From contig JBDTOO010000002.1 of assembly GCA_039933215.1 (NCBI GenBank), positions 1 to 64,000 of the forward strand: 64,000 bases of DNA, in the 5' to 3' direction. A program made the position numbers and the translations under genes. The notes under the pieces were generated by a model. That model was not told where the DNA came from. It saw nothing but the letters and a program-made list of their open reading frames with translations, and made no database searches. This DNA is from JALYUA01 sp039933215 (GTDB lineage: Bacteria; Acidobacteriota; Thermoanaerobaculia; UBA5066; Gp7-AA6). Positions 16,779-25,005 of this stretch are shown one piece after another (positions within the stretch are counted from its first letter, which is position 1; each line of letters begins with the position of its first letter).

Positions 16779-17897
16779 TCAGGCTGCGCCGGTAACTCGG
16801 CGCGTTTCGCGCGCGATCATCCATTCCTCGCGGGCCCGCAGGACGAACACCCGCGCCGGGGCGCCTTCGCCGGAGATGTCGTCCCCGTCCGCCGCGCCGG
16901 CGTTGCGTTCGGGGTCCAGCCGTACGCCGGCGAACGCGAGCCCTTCGGCGACCGCCGCGCGCATCCGGGACGAGCCTTCGCCGACGCCCCCCGTGAAAAC
17001 GAGGGCATCGAGCCCTCCCAGCGTGGAGGCGAGCGAGGCGACGGCCGATCGGACACGGTCCCCGTACATCTCGAGCGCGAGGACCGCTCGGGCATTCCCG
17101 GCGTCCGCGGCGGCCTGCACCTTGCGGAAGTCCGAGGACACGCCGGAGACGCCGAGGAGTCCCGCTTCGTGAAGAAGCGCCTTCTCGACCTCCGCGGGCT
17201 TCATCGATCCGCCGCGCAGCAGCTCGAGAAGGATCCCGGGATCGACCGAGCCGGAGCGGGAGCCCATCATGAGCCCTTCGAGCGGCGTGTATCCCATCGT
17301 GGTCGCGACCGCGGTGGTTCCGTCGATGGCCGCGGCGGAGCAGCCCTGTCCGAGATGGCAGGTCACGACGCGGCGCGCGGCCGGCGCGAGCTCGGCCGTG
17401 CGGAGCGCCGCGGACTGGTGCGAAAGGCCGTGGAATCCGAAGCGCCGGATCCCCCGCTGCGTGTACCACTCCCAGGGCAGCGGATAGACGTGCGCGCGCG
17501 GCGGGAGCGCCGCGAAGAACGCGGTATCGAAAGCGGCCGCCTGGGGAACGTCCGGGATCGCAGCGCGCGTCGCGGCGATCACCGCGAGGGCCGGGGGATT
17601 GTGGAGCGGGGCGAGCTCCGCCAGGCGGGCGATCTCACCCTCGACGGTGGCGTCGAGCGCCACGGCCTCGTGGAAGCGCACCCCACCGTGCACGACGCGG
17701 TGTCCCACCGCGGCGATCCCCCCGTGCGGCGCCGCGGCCGCGCGAGCCTCGCCGATGACCCTCGCGGCGGCGGCGGCAAAATCGATCCGCTCCCGCTCGA
17801 GGTCGACGGTCGCCGCGGCGATCGGCCGGGCGTCGTCGCCGCGGAACACCGCGTATTTGAGGCTGCTCGAGCCCGCGTTCAGCGCGAGGATCGGCAC
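16779..17897 (-). CDS. ackA: Acetate kinase
   Basis: A 372-residue acetate kinase, which interconverts acetyl phosphate plus ADP with acetate plus ATP. Family motifs are clear: LALNAGSSSLKYAVF at the N-terminus, VGHRVVHGG (~75-83), AFDTAFFAALP (~135), FGFHGLSHQ (~160), HLGQGCSAAAIDG (~190) and FTGGVGEGSSRMR (~297). Start is the GTG at 17897, giving the expected MPILALNAGSS; it lies 14 bases after the phosphoketolase stop, so both form one operon. The protein is slightly shorter than the ~400 residues of E. coli AckA. Together with Xfp it gives ATP from sugar phosphates. Confidence 0.95.
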   Translation of the reverse strand: MPILALNAGSSSLKYAVFRGDDARPIAAATVDLERERIDFAAAAARVIGEARAAAAPHGGIAAVGHRVVHGGVRFHEAVALDATVEGEIARLAELAPLHNPPALAVIAATRAAIPDVPQAAAFDTAFFAALPPRAHVYPLPWEWYTQRGIRRFGFHGLSHQSAALRTAELAPAARRVVTCHLGQGCSAAAIDGTTAVATTMGYTPLEGLMMGSRSGSVDPGILLELLRGGSMKPAEVEKALLHEAGLLGVSGVSSDFRKVQAAADAGNARAVLALEMYGDRVRSAVASLASTLGGLDALVFTGGVGEGSSRMRAAVAEGLAFAGVRLDPERNAGAADGDDISGEGAPARVFVLRAREEWMIARETRRVTGAA

Positions 17898-17911
17898 GGC
17901 TCTTCGGCCGG

Positions 17912-20350
17912 TCAGCTTTCCGACGGCCTCTGCCAGACCCAATTCGCGATCTCCGGCGGGTCGACGCCGCGGGCGACGACGTAGTCGGTGTGCTCGCGCA
18001 GCCGCCGCTCGTGCTCCCGGACGATCTCCTCCGCTCTCGCAGCGGCGGAGGGCCGGCGCTTCGCGATCTTCTGCGCGGCCTGGATGACCAGGTGGTACCG
18101 GCTCGTCCGGTTGCGAACCATCATGTCGAAGGGCGTCGTCGTCGAGCCCTCCTCGCGGTAGCCGTTCACGTCGAAGCGCTGAGAGTCCGGCCGCTCCCAG
18201 CAGAGCTGCTTGATCGCCGCGGTGTACCCGTGGAAGTTGAAGACGACAGGGACGTCTAAAGGGAACAGGCGCTGGAAGCGGTCCTCGTCGAACCCGTGGG
18301 GATATTTCTGCGGGATCCCGAGAGCCAGGAGGTCCGTCACGTTGACGACGCGGACGCGCCAGTCCGGCGCCTTCTCGCGGAGAATCGTCGCCGCCGCCAG
18401 GACCTCCATCGTGAGGTTGTCCCCGCACGCGGCGAGGACGATCTCGGGATCCTCCCCGTCGTTGGTCGAGGCCCAGGTCCACACGGACGCGCCGAGCCGG
18501 CAGTGCTCGACGGCCTCGTCCATCGTCAGCCACTGCGGCATCGGCTGCTTCCCCGCGATGATCACGTTGATGTAGTTCGTGGATCGCAGGCAGTGGTCCA
18601 TCGTCGAGAGCAGTGAGTTCGCATCCGGCGGCAGGTAGATGCGGTAGGTCTCGCCCTTCTTGGTCAGGAGGTTGTTGATGAACCCCGGCCCCTGGTGCGA
18701 AAAGCCGTTGTGGTCCTGCCTCCAGGCTTCCGACGTCAGGAGGTAGTTCAGGGAAGAGACGGGCGCACGCCACTTCACCTCGGACGACGCCTTCAGGAAC
18801 TTCGCGTACTGGTTCATCATGCCGTCGACGATCGGGAGGAACGCCTCGTAGCAGGGGAAGATGCCGTGCCGGCCCGTCAGCAGGTAGCCCTGCAGCCATC
18901 CCTGGCACATGTGCTCGGAGAGGATCTCGAGCACTCGCCCGTCGCGGCCCGTCTTCTCGCTTCCCGGGGGAATCGGCCAGACGTACTGCCGCGTCGTCAC
19001 GTCGAGGACGTCGCCCAGACGGTTCGACTCGAGCTCGTCCGGGCAGACGATTCGGAAGTTGCGCTCCGGCTGGTTGTCGCGGATCACGTCGCACAGGTAC
19101 GCCGACAGCGGCTTCATGTGGCTCGACCGGACGGCATCCCTCGCGCGCGCATCCACGGCGACCGCGTGCTTTTCCAGAGGGGGAAGGCGCAGCGGCACCC
19201 GCCGGGCGCCTCCGTTCGCGGCGGGATTGGTCGCGATGCGGAGCTCGCGCGGGGGGCACTGGGTCAGAAGGTCGGCGGCGGGCCTCCCCTCCGCGTCGAA
19301 GAGCTCGCTCGGCCGGTATGACAGAAGCCATCGCTCGAGCGCGGCCAGGTGGGCGGGGTTCTCCCGTGGATCCTTGATGGGGATCTGGTGGGCGCGGAAG
19401 GTCCCCTCGATCGCCTCGCCGTCGACGTCCTTCGGCCCGCCCATCCCCTTCGGGGTGCGCAGGACGATCATCGGCCACCGCGGCCGCTCGACCGTCTCCC
19501 CGCCGCGCGTGCGGGCGCGAAGCGCGCGGATCATGTCGAACGCGCGGCCGAACACGCGGTCGAGATCGGCGTCGATGTCGCCTCCGGCCGAGACCGTCAG
19601 GACCTCCCAGCCGAGGCCCGTATAGAGCGATCGGATCTCCTCCTCGGTCATCGAAGCGGAGATCGTCGGATTGGAGATCTTGAAACCGTTCAGGTGGAGG
19701 ATCGGAAGCACGGCGCCGTCCGTCGCGGGATTCAGGAACTTGTTGCCGTTCCAGCTTCCGGCGGTCGGGCCCGTCTCGGCCTCGCCGTCGCCGACGATGC
19801 AGGCGACGACGAGGTCCGGCGCGTCGAGCGCGGCGCCGAAGGACGTCGCGAGGGCATAGCCGAGCTCGCCGCCCTCGTGGATCACGCCCGGAAGAGCGGG
19901 GGAGAGGTGGCTCGGAAATCCGCGCGGCCAGGAAAAGAGCCGGAAGAACTTCTCCATTCCCGCGCGGTCGCGGGTGATGTCCGGATAGAACTCGGTGATC
20001 GTTCCCTCGAGATACATGTTGGCCATGTTCGCGGCCGCGCCGTGGCCGGGGCCGGTGACGAGAAGGACGTTGGCCGCGGAGCGGAGGATCTCGCGGTTCA
20101 GTGCGCCGTAGACGAGGTTGATTCCGGGCGCCGTTCCCCAGTGCCCGAGAAGGCGCTCCTTGACGTGCTCCCGAAGCAGCGGCTCTTCGAGGAGAGGATT
20201 CGCCTTTAGGTAGATCTGCGCGGCGGCCAGGTAGTCGGCGGCGCGGCGATACCGTCTGACGGTGCTTTCGACGGGGGCATTCGCTTCGCGAACGGCGGCC
20301 GGGAGAGCGCCTCGCTCGGAAAAAGGCGGAGACTCTTCGCCCTGGGTCAC
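17912..20350 (-). CDS. xfp: Xylulose-5-phosphate/fructose-6-phosphate phosphoketolase
   Basis: An 812-residue thiamine-diphosphate enzyme that splits xylulose 5-P (and often fructose 6-P) with phosphate into acetyl-P and a sugar phosphate. N-terminal and central TPP domains and the C-terminal domain are in order: GHWGTAPGINLVYGALN (~70), VTGPGHGAAANMANMYLEG (~100), IHEGGELGYAL (~157), VGDGEAETGPTAGSW (~186), and SHQGPGFINNLLTKKGE (~550). Length agrees with the family (~800). It precedes ackA in one operon, so acetyl-P passes straight to acetate kinase. It could support a bifid-like or phosphoketolase bypass beside glycolysis. Confidence 0.96.
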   Translation of the reverse strand: MTQGEESPPFSERGALPAAVREANAPVESTVRRYRRAADYLAAAQIYLKANPLLEEPLLREHVKERLLGHWGTAPGINLVYGALNREILRSAANVLLVTGPGHGAAANMANMYLEGTITEFYPDITRDRAGMEKFFRLFSWPRGFPSHLSPALPGVIHEGGELGYALATSFGAALDAPDLVVACIVGDGEAETGPTAGSWNGNKFLNPATDGAVLPILHLNGFKISNPTISASMTEEEIRSLYTGLGWEVLTVSAGGDIDADLDRVFGRAFDMIRALRARTRGGETVERPRWPMIVLRTPKGMGGPKDVDGEAIEGTFRAHQIPIKDPRENPAHLAALERWLLSYRPSELFDAEGRPAADLLTQCPPRELRIATNPAANGGARRVPLRLPPLEKHAVAVDARARDAVRSSHMKPLSAYLCDVIRDNQPERNFRIVCPDELESNRLGDVLDVTTRQYVWPIPPGSEKTGRDGRVLEILSEHMCQGWLQGYLLTGRHGIFPCYEAFLPIVDGMMNQYAKFLKASSEVKWRAPVSSLNYLLTSEAWRQDHNGFSHQGPGFINNLLTKKGETYRIYLPPDANSLLSTMDHCLRSTNYINVIIAGKQPMPQWLTMDEAVEHCRLGASVWTWASTNDGEDPEIVLAACGDNLTMEVLAAATILREKAPDWRVRVVNVTDLLALGIPQKYPHGFDEDRFQRLFPLDVPVVFNFHGYTAAIKQLCWERPDSQRFDVNGYREEGSTTTPFDMMVRNRTSRYHLVIQAAQKIAKRRPSAAARAEEIVREHERRLREHTDYVVARGVDPPEIANWVWQRPSES

Positions 20351-20411
20351 ACCGGGACTCTAGCTGAACTGCGCGCCCGGGAGCCCGAAGTCCGGGGTGA
20401 GAATCACACGA

Positions 20412-21044
20412 CTAAGAGCCGGCCACCCGGCGGAACCGGAGCGTTTCCCCGGAGGTCTTGCTCTGGACGACGAGCGTTCCCGGCTCCACGCGCAGCGTCC
20501 AGGACCCGATGGCGCCGCGGATCGCGAACGCGCACGTCGTGCCCTGCGTCTCGCCGGCGAATCCGTCGCCCTCGGGCTCGAGATACAGCGCGCATGCCGC
20601 GTTGGCCTCCGACGACGAGAAACGGGTCGCCCGCGGCGAGAGCGCCGAGACGGTCGGGTCGAAATGCGGGATGTAGCCCATGTACACGCCCCGCCCCTGG
20701 GTCTCGAGGTGGATGAAGCCCTGCTGGCGGACGTTGTCGTCGTCGAACTGACCGCTCACTTCGAGAAAGAGATCGTAGGGATGGCGCAGCGAGTGGAACC
20801 CGGCGCTGTTGACGATGAGGTTCAGCCGGTTGCCGGGAGTCACTCCTTCGAAGCGCCCGACCATCATCGACGCGAAGTCCGCGACGGGGTTGGAGCCCCG
20901 GCGCTCGGAGCGGGCGGGAGGGGCGCCGGAGTCGCCCGCCCCGGAGGGCGGAGGCGCGGGGTTCGTCGTGCACGCGGCGAGAAGGGCCGATGCCGCGATC
21001 GCGAGCGAGGCCGGAGCTCGCCGGTTCCGGAGCGGGATCGTCAT
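20412..21044 (-). CDS. Lipoprotein resembling CpcT/CpeT chromophore-lyase fold
   Basis: A 210-residue lipoprotein with lipobox LLAAC (Cys ~25), a low-complexity linker, and a domain from ~55 on (ADFASMMVGRFEG, HPYDLFLEVSGQ, GRGVYMGYIPHFDP, CALYLEPEGDGFAGETQGTT). The last stretch, with paired Cys around an F-x-G-x-T core, resembles the CpcT/CpeT family, whose homologs also occur in non-photosynthetic bacteria with unknown ligands. The assignment is tentative. The ATG at 21044 has GGAGGTG seven bases upstream. It stands alone between xfp and the ABC operon. Confidence 0.6.
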   Translation of the reverse strand: MTIPLRNRRAPASLAIAASALLAACTTNPAPPPSGAGDSGAPPARSERRGSNPVADFASMMVGRFEGVTPGNRLNLIVNSAGFHSLRHPYDLFLEVSGQFDDDNVRQQGFIHLETQGRGVYMGYIPHFDPTVSALSPRATRFSSSEANAACALYLEPEGDGFAGETQGTTCAFAIRGAIGSWTLRVEPGTLVVQSKTSGETLRFRRVAGS

Positions 21045-21105
21045 GGAGCGCACCTCCGACGTCAAGGCGTGCAAGAGGCGGGCCGTGCCGGCGCGGCGGG
21101 AGTCG

Positions 21106-22950
21106 TCAGGCGTCCGCGGGGACGACGAGGACGGACCGGTCGATCGAGCGAAGGACCTGGTAGGTCACGTCGTCCTTGCCGCGCACGGAGCGCGCCGGAC
21201 CCGAATGCCGGCCGATGACGACGAGGTCATGGTTCCCCGTTCGCGCTTCGGCCAGGATCCCCTCGAGCGGCGTCCGGGCGGGGCGCACCTGTGCGTCGCC
21301 CTGGACCCCGAGAGCGTGAAGCGTGCGCACCCCGCGCTCGAGGTGCGCGTTGACCCAGGCGGGCGTCGAGTCGGCGTCGACGCGCGACACGTGGAGGAGG
21401 AGGACCCGCGCCTTGAGACGGGCCGCGAGCCAGCCTCCGAATCGGACGTCGGTCCGGCCAGGCTCCCCGACGGCGGTGCAGATCAGGATCGAGCGAACGG
21501 CGCGCGGCACGCCCCGTGCGAAGAGGACGGGCGTGCGGCCGCGTTCGAGCACCTCGGATCCGGACGCCATCTGCCGGCGGTCTCCGTCGAGGCGGCCGTC
21601 CGAGACGTACAGGTCGTAGAAGGACTCGGAGATTTCCGCCAGGATCTGCTCGGTCGGCGACCCGGCGCGGACCTTCACGTCGGCGGCCGCCGCGTCGTTC
21701 TCCACGAGCTTCTCGCGGATCTCCTTTCGCGCGGCCTCGACGTCCTCGCCGTCCGGCGCGAGGCCGAGCACGGCGAGCGTTCCTCCGACGTCGCGGGTCA
21801 GGCGCGTCGCGAACGCGACGGGCTCCGTCCACTCGGTCCCCGGCGTCGTGACGAGCAGCCGCGGCTGCGGCTGGGCGAGGACTCGCCAGCCTTTCAGGGC
21901 GACGTCGACTTCCTCAGGAAGCGTGCGGTCGGAGGGAACGATCGCCTCGACGAGCGTGCCGGTCTCCCCGAACGGAGCGACCGGGAAGATCTGCCGGAGC
22001 CCGGCCTGCTCCGGAAGGCGGATCCTCAGCCGCCGTGTGGCACCGGAGAACATCTGCTCGACGACCGTGCCGCGACCGAGGACCGGCGCACGCTCCGGGG
22101 CCCCTTCGCCGAGGACCACCTGCTCCGGCCGGATGAGGACGCGCACCGGGCCGCCCTCTTCGTGCGGCAGGTCCGAAGGAATCGGGAGCGTGAGAGTGCC
22201 GAACCGCGCGCGTCCCTCTTCGCACCGGCCATGGAGCACGGTGCCGGCCCCGAGGAACGTGGCGACGAAGAACGTCTGTGGCCGCGCGTACAGCTCCTCG
22301 CCCGTACCGACCTCGAGAAGCCGGCCGCGCTCGACGACGCCGATGCGGTCGGCGAGCTCGAACGCCTCCTCCTGGTCATGCGTGACGAGGATCGCGGTGA
22401 CTTTCAGCGCACGCTGGATCTCGCGGAGCGTCCGGCGGAGCTGGGCGCGGATCTTGGCGTCGAGCGCGCCGAACGGCTCGTCGAGAAGAAGGACGCGCGG
22501 CTGGTACGCCAGGGCGCGGGCGAGCGCGACCCGCTGCTGTTGGCCGCCGGAGAGCTGCGACGCGAAGCGGCCGCCGAGACCGCCGAGGCCGATGAGCTCC
22601 AGGAGCTCGTCGCTCTTCTTGCGGCGCTCGGCGGAGGGGATGTTGCGCAGGCGAAGGCCGAACTCGATGTTCTTCGCGACGGTCATGTGCCGGAAGATCG
22701 AATAGTTCTGGAAGACGAAGCCCACCCCGCGCTCCTGCGCGGGAAGATGCGTCACGTCCCGCCCGAAGAGAGTGATGGTCCCGCTGTTTTCCCGGGACAG
22801 GCCGGCGATCAGACGCAGGACGGTGCTCTTGCCGCTGCCGCTCGACCCGAGCAGGACGAAGAGCTCGCCGTCGCCGACTTCGAGCGACACCCGGTCGACG
22901 ACGCGCCGGCCGCCATAGACCTTCGTGAGCTGGTCGAGGACGATCGACAT
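21106..22950 (-). CDS. Sulfate-type ABC ATPase fused to two universal-stress-type domains
   Basis: A 614-residue protein. Residues 1-240 are an ABC ATPase of the CysA/PotA kind: Walker A GSSGSGKST (~35), signature LSGGQQQR (~133), Walker B VLLLDEPFGALD (~154), THDQEEA switch. Residues ~240-385 form a TOBE-type regulatory region. Then two Rossmann-like segments follow, ~390-505 (PRLLVTTPGTEW, ILAEISESFYDLYV) and ~508-614 (RSILICTAVGEP, ILAEARTGNHDLVVIGRHSG, RSVLVVPAD), each with the pattern of a universal stress protein. CysA proteins normally end after TOBE. Gene order with the permease and binding protein fixes it as the transporter's motor; the USP pair may sense nucleotide or stress state. 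Confidence 0.88.
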   Translation of the reverse strand: MSIVLDQLTKVYGGRRVVDRVSLEVGDGELFVLLGSSGSGKSTVLRLIAGLSRENSGTITLFGRDVTHLPAQERGVGFVFQNYSIFRHMTVAKNIEFGLRLRNIPSAERRKKSDELLELIGLGGLGGRFASQLSGGQQQRVALARALAYQPRVLLLDEPFGALDAKIRAQLRRTLREIQRALKVTAILVTHDQEEAFELADRIGVVERGRLLEVGTGEELYARPQTFFVATFLGAGTVLHGRCEEGRARFGTLTLPIPSDLPHEEGGPVRVLIRPEQVVLGEGAPERAPVLGRGTVVEQMFSGATRRLRIRLPEQAGLRQIFPVAPFGETGTLVEAIVPSDRTLPEEVDVALKGWRVLAQPQPRLLVTTPGTEWTEPVAFATRLTRDVGGTLAVLGLAPDGEDVEAARKEIREKLVENDAAAADVKVRAGSPTEQILAEISESFYDLYVSDGRLDGDRRQMASGSEVLERGRTPVLFARGVPRAVRSILICTAVGEPGRTDVRFGGWLAARLKARVLLLHVSRVDADSTPAWVNAHLERGVRTLHALGVQGDAQVRPARTPLEGILAEARTGNHDLVVIGRHSGPARSVRGKDDVTYQVLRSIDRSVLVVPADA

Positions 22951-22952
22951 GA

Positions 22953-23816
22953 CTAGGCGGCCTTCTTCGCCCGCGCGGTATAGCGGAAGAGGAAGAAGAA
23001 GATGAGAAACGACAGCGCGGCGAGGACCGCGGCGAGCGCGTTTGCCTGCGCGATGTCACCCGCTTCGAACTGCGCGAAGATGTAGAGAGGCGCCGTCTGC
23101 GTGCGCAGGCGCAGGTTCCCGGAGACCATGACGGTGGCGCCGAACTCCCCCAGCGAGTGGGCGAACGTCAGGAGCGCTCCCGTCACGAGACCGCCGCGAA
23201 GCGCCGGAAGCAGCACGAGCCGGAACGTCGTCCACCGCCCCGCCCCCATCGTGTAGGCGGCCTCCTCGTACGTGGTCTCCAGCTCGTCCAGGAGCGGCTT
23301 GACCGTTCCGAGCATGTAGGGAAACGTCACGAACAGGTGGGCGAGGAGCACGCCCGCGGGCCGGAACATCGGCTGCAGGCCGAGGGGGTCGAGCCACTTG
23401 CCGAGGAGGCCGATCGGACCCCAGAGGAGCAGGAGGGACGTGCCGACGACGACCGTCGGGATCGCGACGGGAAGGTTGACCACGATGCCGAGGGTGCGCT
23501 CCCCGCGGAAGCGGTACTTGGAGAGCACGTAGGCGGCGAAGGTCCCGAGGACGGCGTTGATGCCCGCGGTCAGGAACGCGATCATGAGGCTGAACCGAAG
23601 CGCGAACTGCGCCTCTGGCGCCCGGACCGCGCGCCAAAACCCGGGCAGGCCTCCCCGGAGCGCGAAGACGAACACCGCGCCGAGCGGCATCAGGAGAAGG
23701 GGGAGGAGAACGAGCAGGAGGATGCCCACGGGCAACCCGGCCTTCGACTCGCGCCGGCGGCGCGATCGCGCGATTCGCGCGGGGGAATCCGGAACGCGGG
23801 GCGCCACGGCGCTCAC
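22953..23816 (-). CDS. Sulfate/thiosulfate-type ABC permease
   Basis: A 287-residue inner-membrane subunit with six hydrophobic segments. NLPVAIPTVVVGTSLLLLWG is the signature region of CysT/CysW permeases, and YEEAAYTMGAGRWTTFRLVL is the EAA loop that contacts the ATPase. I chose the GTG at 23816: it overlaps the binding protein's TGA (GTGA) and has AAGGAG upstream; an ATG at 23849 would overlap more. Only one permease gene is present where cys operons usually have two, so a homodimer is implied. Sulfate, molybdate or a related oxyanion is the likely cargo. Confidence 0.88.
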   Translation of the reverse strand: MSAVAPRVPDSPARIARSRRRRESKAGLPVGILLLVLLPLLLMPLGAVFVFALRGGLPGFWRAVRAPEAQFALRFSLMIAFLTAGINAVLGTFAAYVLSKYRFRGERTLGIVVNLPVAIPTVVVGTSLLLLWGPIGLLGKWLDPLGLQPMFRPAGVLLAHLFVTFPYMLGTVKPLLDELETTYEEAAYTMGAGRWTTFRLVLLPALRGGLVTGALLTFAHSLGEFGATVMVSGNLRLRTQTAPLYIFAQFEAGDIAQANALAAVLAALSFLIFFFLFRYTARAKKAA

Positions 23817-24850
23817 TTTCCGAGCTCCTTCAGCACGCGGGCCTTCCACACGGCGTCCACGATCTCCGCTTTGGCCTTCTTCCAGCCGCCGAAGTCGGAG
23901 ACCCGGAAGGGGTCCTCGATCAAGTGAAAGTGTCCATTGCGCTCTTCATCCACGCTGCGGAAACCGTAGCGCAGAAACGCGGACTGCGCGGCATCGGTCC
24001 AGAGAAACCGGACGAACGCATCGATGAGCGGCTTGTCCGACGGCGTGATGTTGTGATCGATCCGGACGAGCGTGTGCTCCGAGAGGATCGTCCGGCGGGG
24101 ATAGACGATCTCCGATTTGAGCTTGCCGCGGGAGAGGTCGTACAGCGCTTCCTGCTCGTACGTGACGAGCGCGTCCCCGAATCCGTTCTCGAACTGCGTC
24201 CGGGCGGCGCGGGCCGAGGCCGCCTGCGCCACGACGTTGCGCCACAGCCCCCGCAGCACCTCGAACCCGCCGGCCGCGCCTCCCCCGGGCTCCCGGAAGC
24301 CGGCGCCGTACTCGGCGACGATCGCCCAGTTCGCGCCGCCGGACGTCAGAGGATCCGGGTGGACGATCTCGACGCCCGGCGCCCCCAGATCGCGGAAATC
24401 GCGGATGTGCTTCGGATTGCCCGGCCGCACCAGGATGATGAACGGCGTCCGGTTGACGATGCCCCCGTGGGGGAGGGAGTGCCACGCGGCCGGACCGACG
24501 AGGCCGCGATCGGCGAGCTTCATCGCGTCGAGCTCGAGCGAGAGCAGGGCGAGCTGCGCGGGCACTCCCATGAGGATCTGATTGGTCACCGTGCCCGAGC
24601 CCGCGAAGGAGCTCACGAGCTCGATGTGCTCGCCCGTCTTCTCGCGCCATTCCTTCTGGAAGGCGGGGAAGACGCCCTTGTTCAGCGCGTCGCCCAGGAT
24701 GCTGAAGCCGTAGAGGACGATGGTCCGCGGTGGACGGGCCGACGTCGAAATGGGTAGCCAGGGGATCACCGCATACAGGAGCAGCCCCCCCATGAGCGCC
24801 AGAGGGGCGAGCGCGCGGATGCGGGCGTACAGGACGTGACGTCGGAACAA
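23813..24850 (-). CDS. Sulfate-type ABC solute-binding protein
   Basis: A 345-residue periplasmic binding protein. After an N-terminal hydrophobic anchor (~14-32) come the family landmarks of Sbp/CysP: FQKEWREKTGEHIEL (~65), SFAGSGTVTNQI (~80), VHPDPLTSGGANWAIVAEYG (~163) and DALVTYEQEALY (~225). It captures the oxyanion for the permease encoded next. The frame begins at a TTG directly after an in-frame TGA, without a strong ribosome site, so the start is only probable. First gene of the three-gene operon. Confidence 0.88.
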   Translation of the reverse strand: MFRRHVLYARIRALAPLALMGGLLLYAVIPWLPISTSARPPRTIVLYGFSILGDALNKGVFPAFQKEWREKTGEHIELVSSFAGSGTVTNQILMGVPAQLALLSLELDAMKLADRGLVGPAAWHSLPHGGIVNRTPFIILVRPGNPKHIRDFRDLGAPGVEIVHPDPLTSGGANWAIVAEYGAGFREPGGGAAGGFEVLRGLWRNVVAQAASARAARTQFENGFGDALVTYEQEALYDLSRGKLKSEIVYPRRTILSEHTLVRIDHNITPSDKPLIDAFVRFLWTDAAQSAFLRYGFRSVDEERNGHFHLIEDPFRVSDFGGWKKAKAEIVDAVWKARVLKELGK

Positions 24851-24947
24851 TGCGGCACATCATCGCAAGAAAAGTGCCGCGAGGTCGGCCGGCGCCGCCT
24901 CCGCCTCCGTCCGGACGTTTTTCGTGCGCACGTCCCTTGCATTTGCC

Positions 24948-25005
24948 CCGGCATGCATTTGCCCCGGCATGAAGGAACCGGCATGACGGAAATCGCCCCG
25001 GCATG
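24948..25005 (+). repeat. Short tandem GCCCCGGCATG repeats before mscS-type gene
   Basis: GCCCCGGCATG occurs at about 24956, 24972 (partly as the join of two units) and 24996, with a shorter CCGGCATG near 24978. The last unit supplies the start codon of the mechanosensitive-channel gene. The cluster lies between divergent operons. Confidence 0.5.

Noticed and set aside
17898..19478. Extension of acetate kinase into the phosphoketolase region
   Set aside because: The kinase begins with LALNAGSSS after the GTG at 17897; upstream is the antiparallel-like shadow of xfp in another frame.
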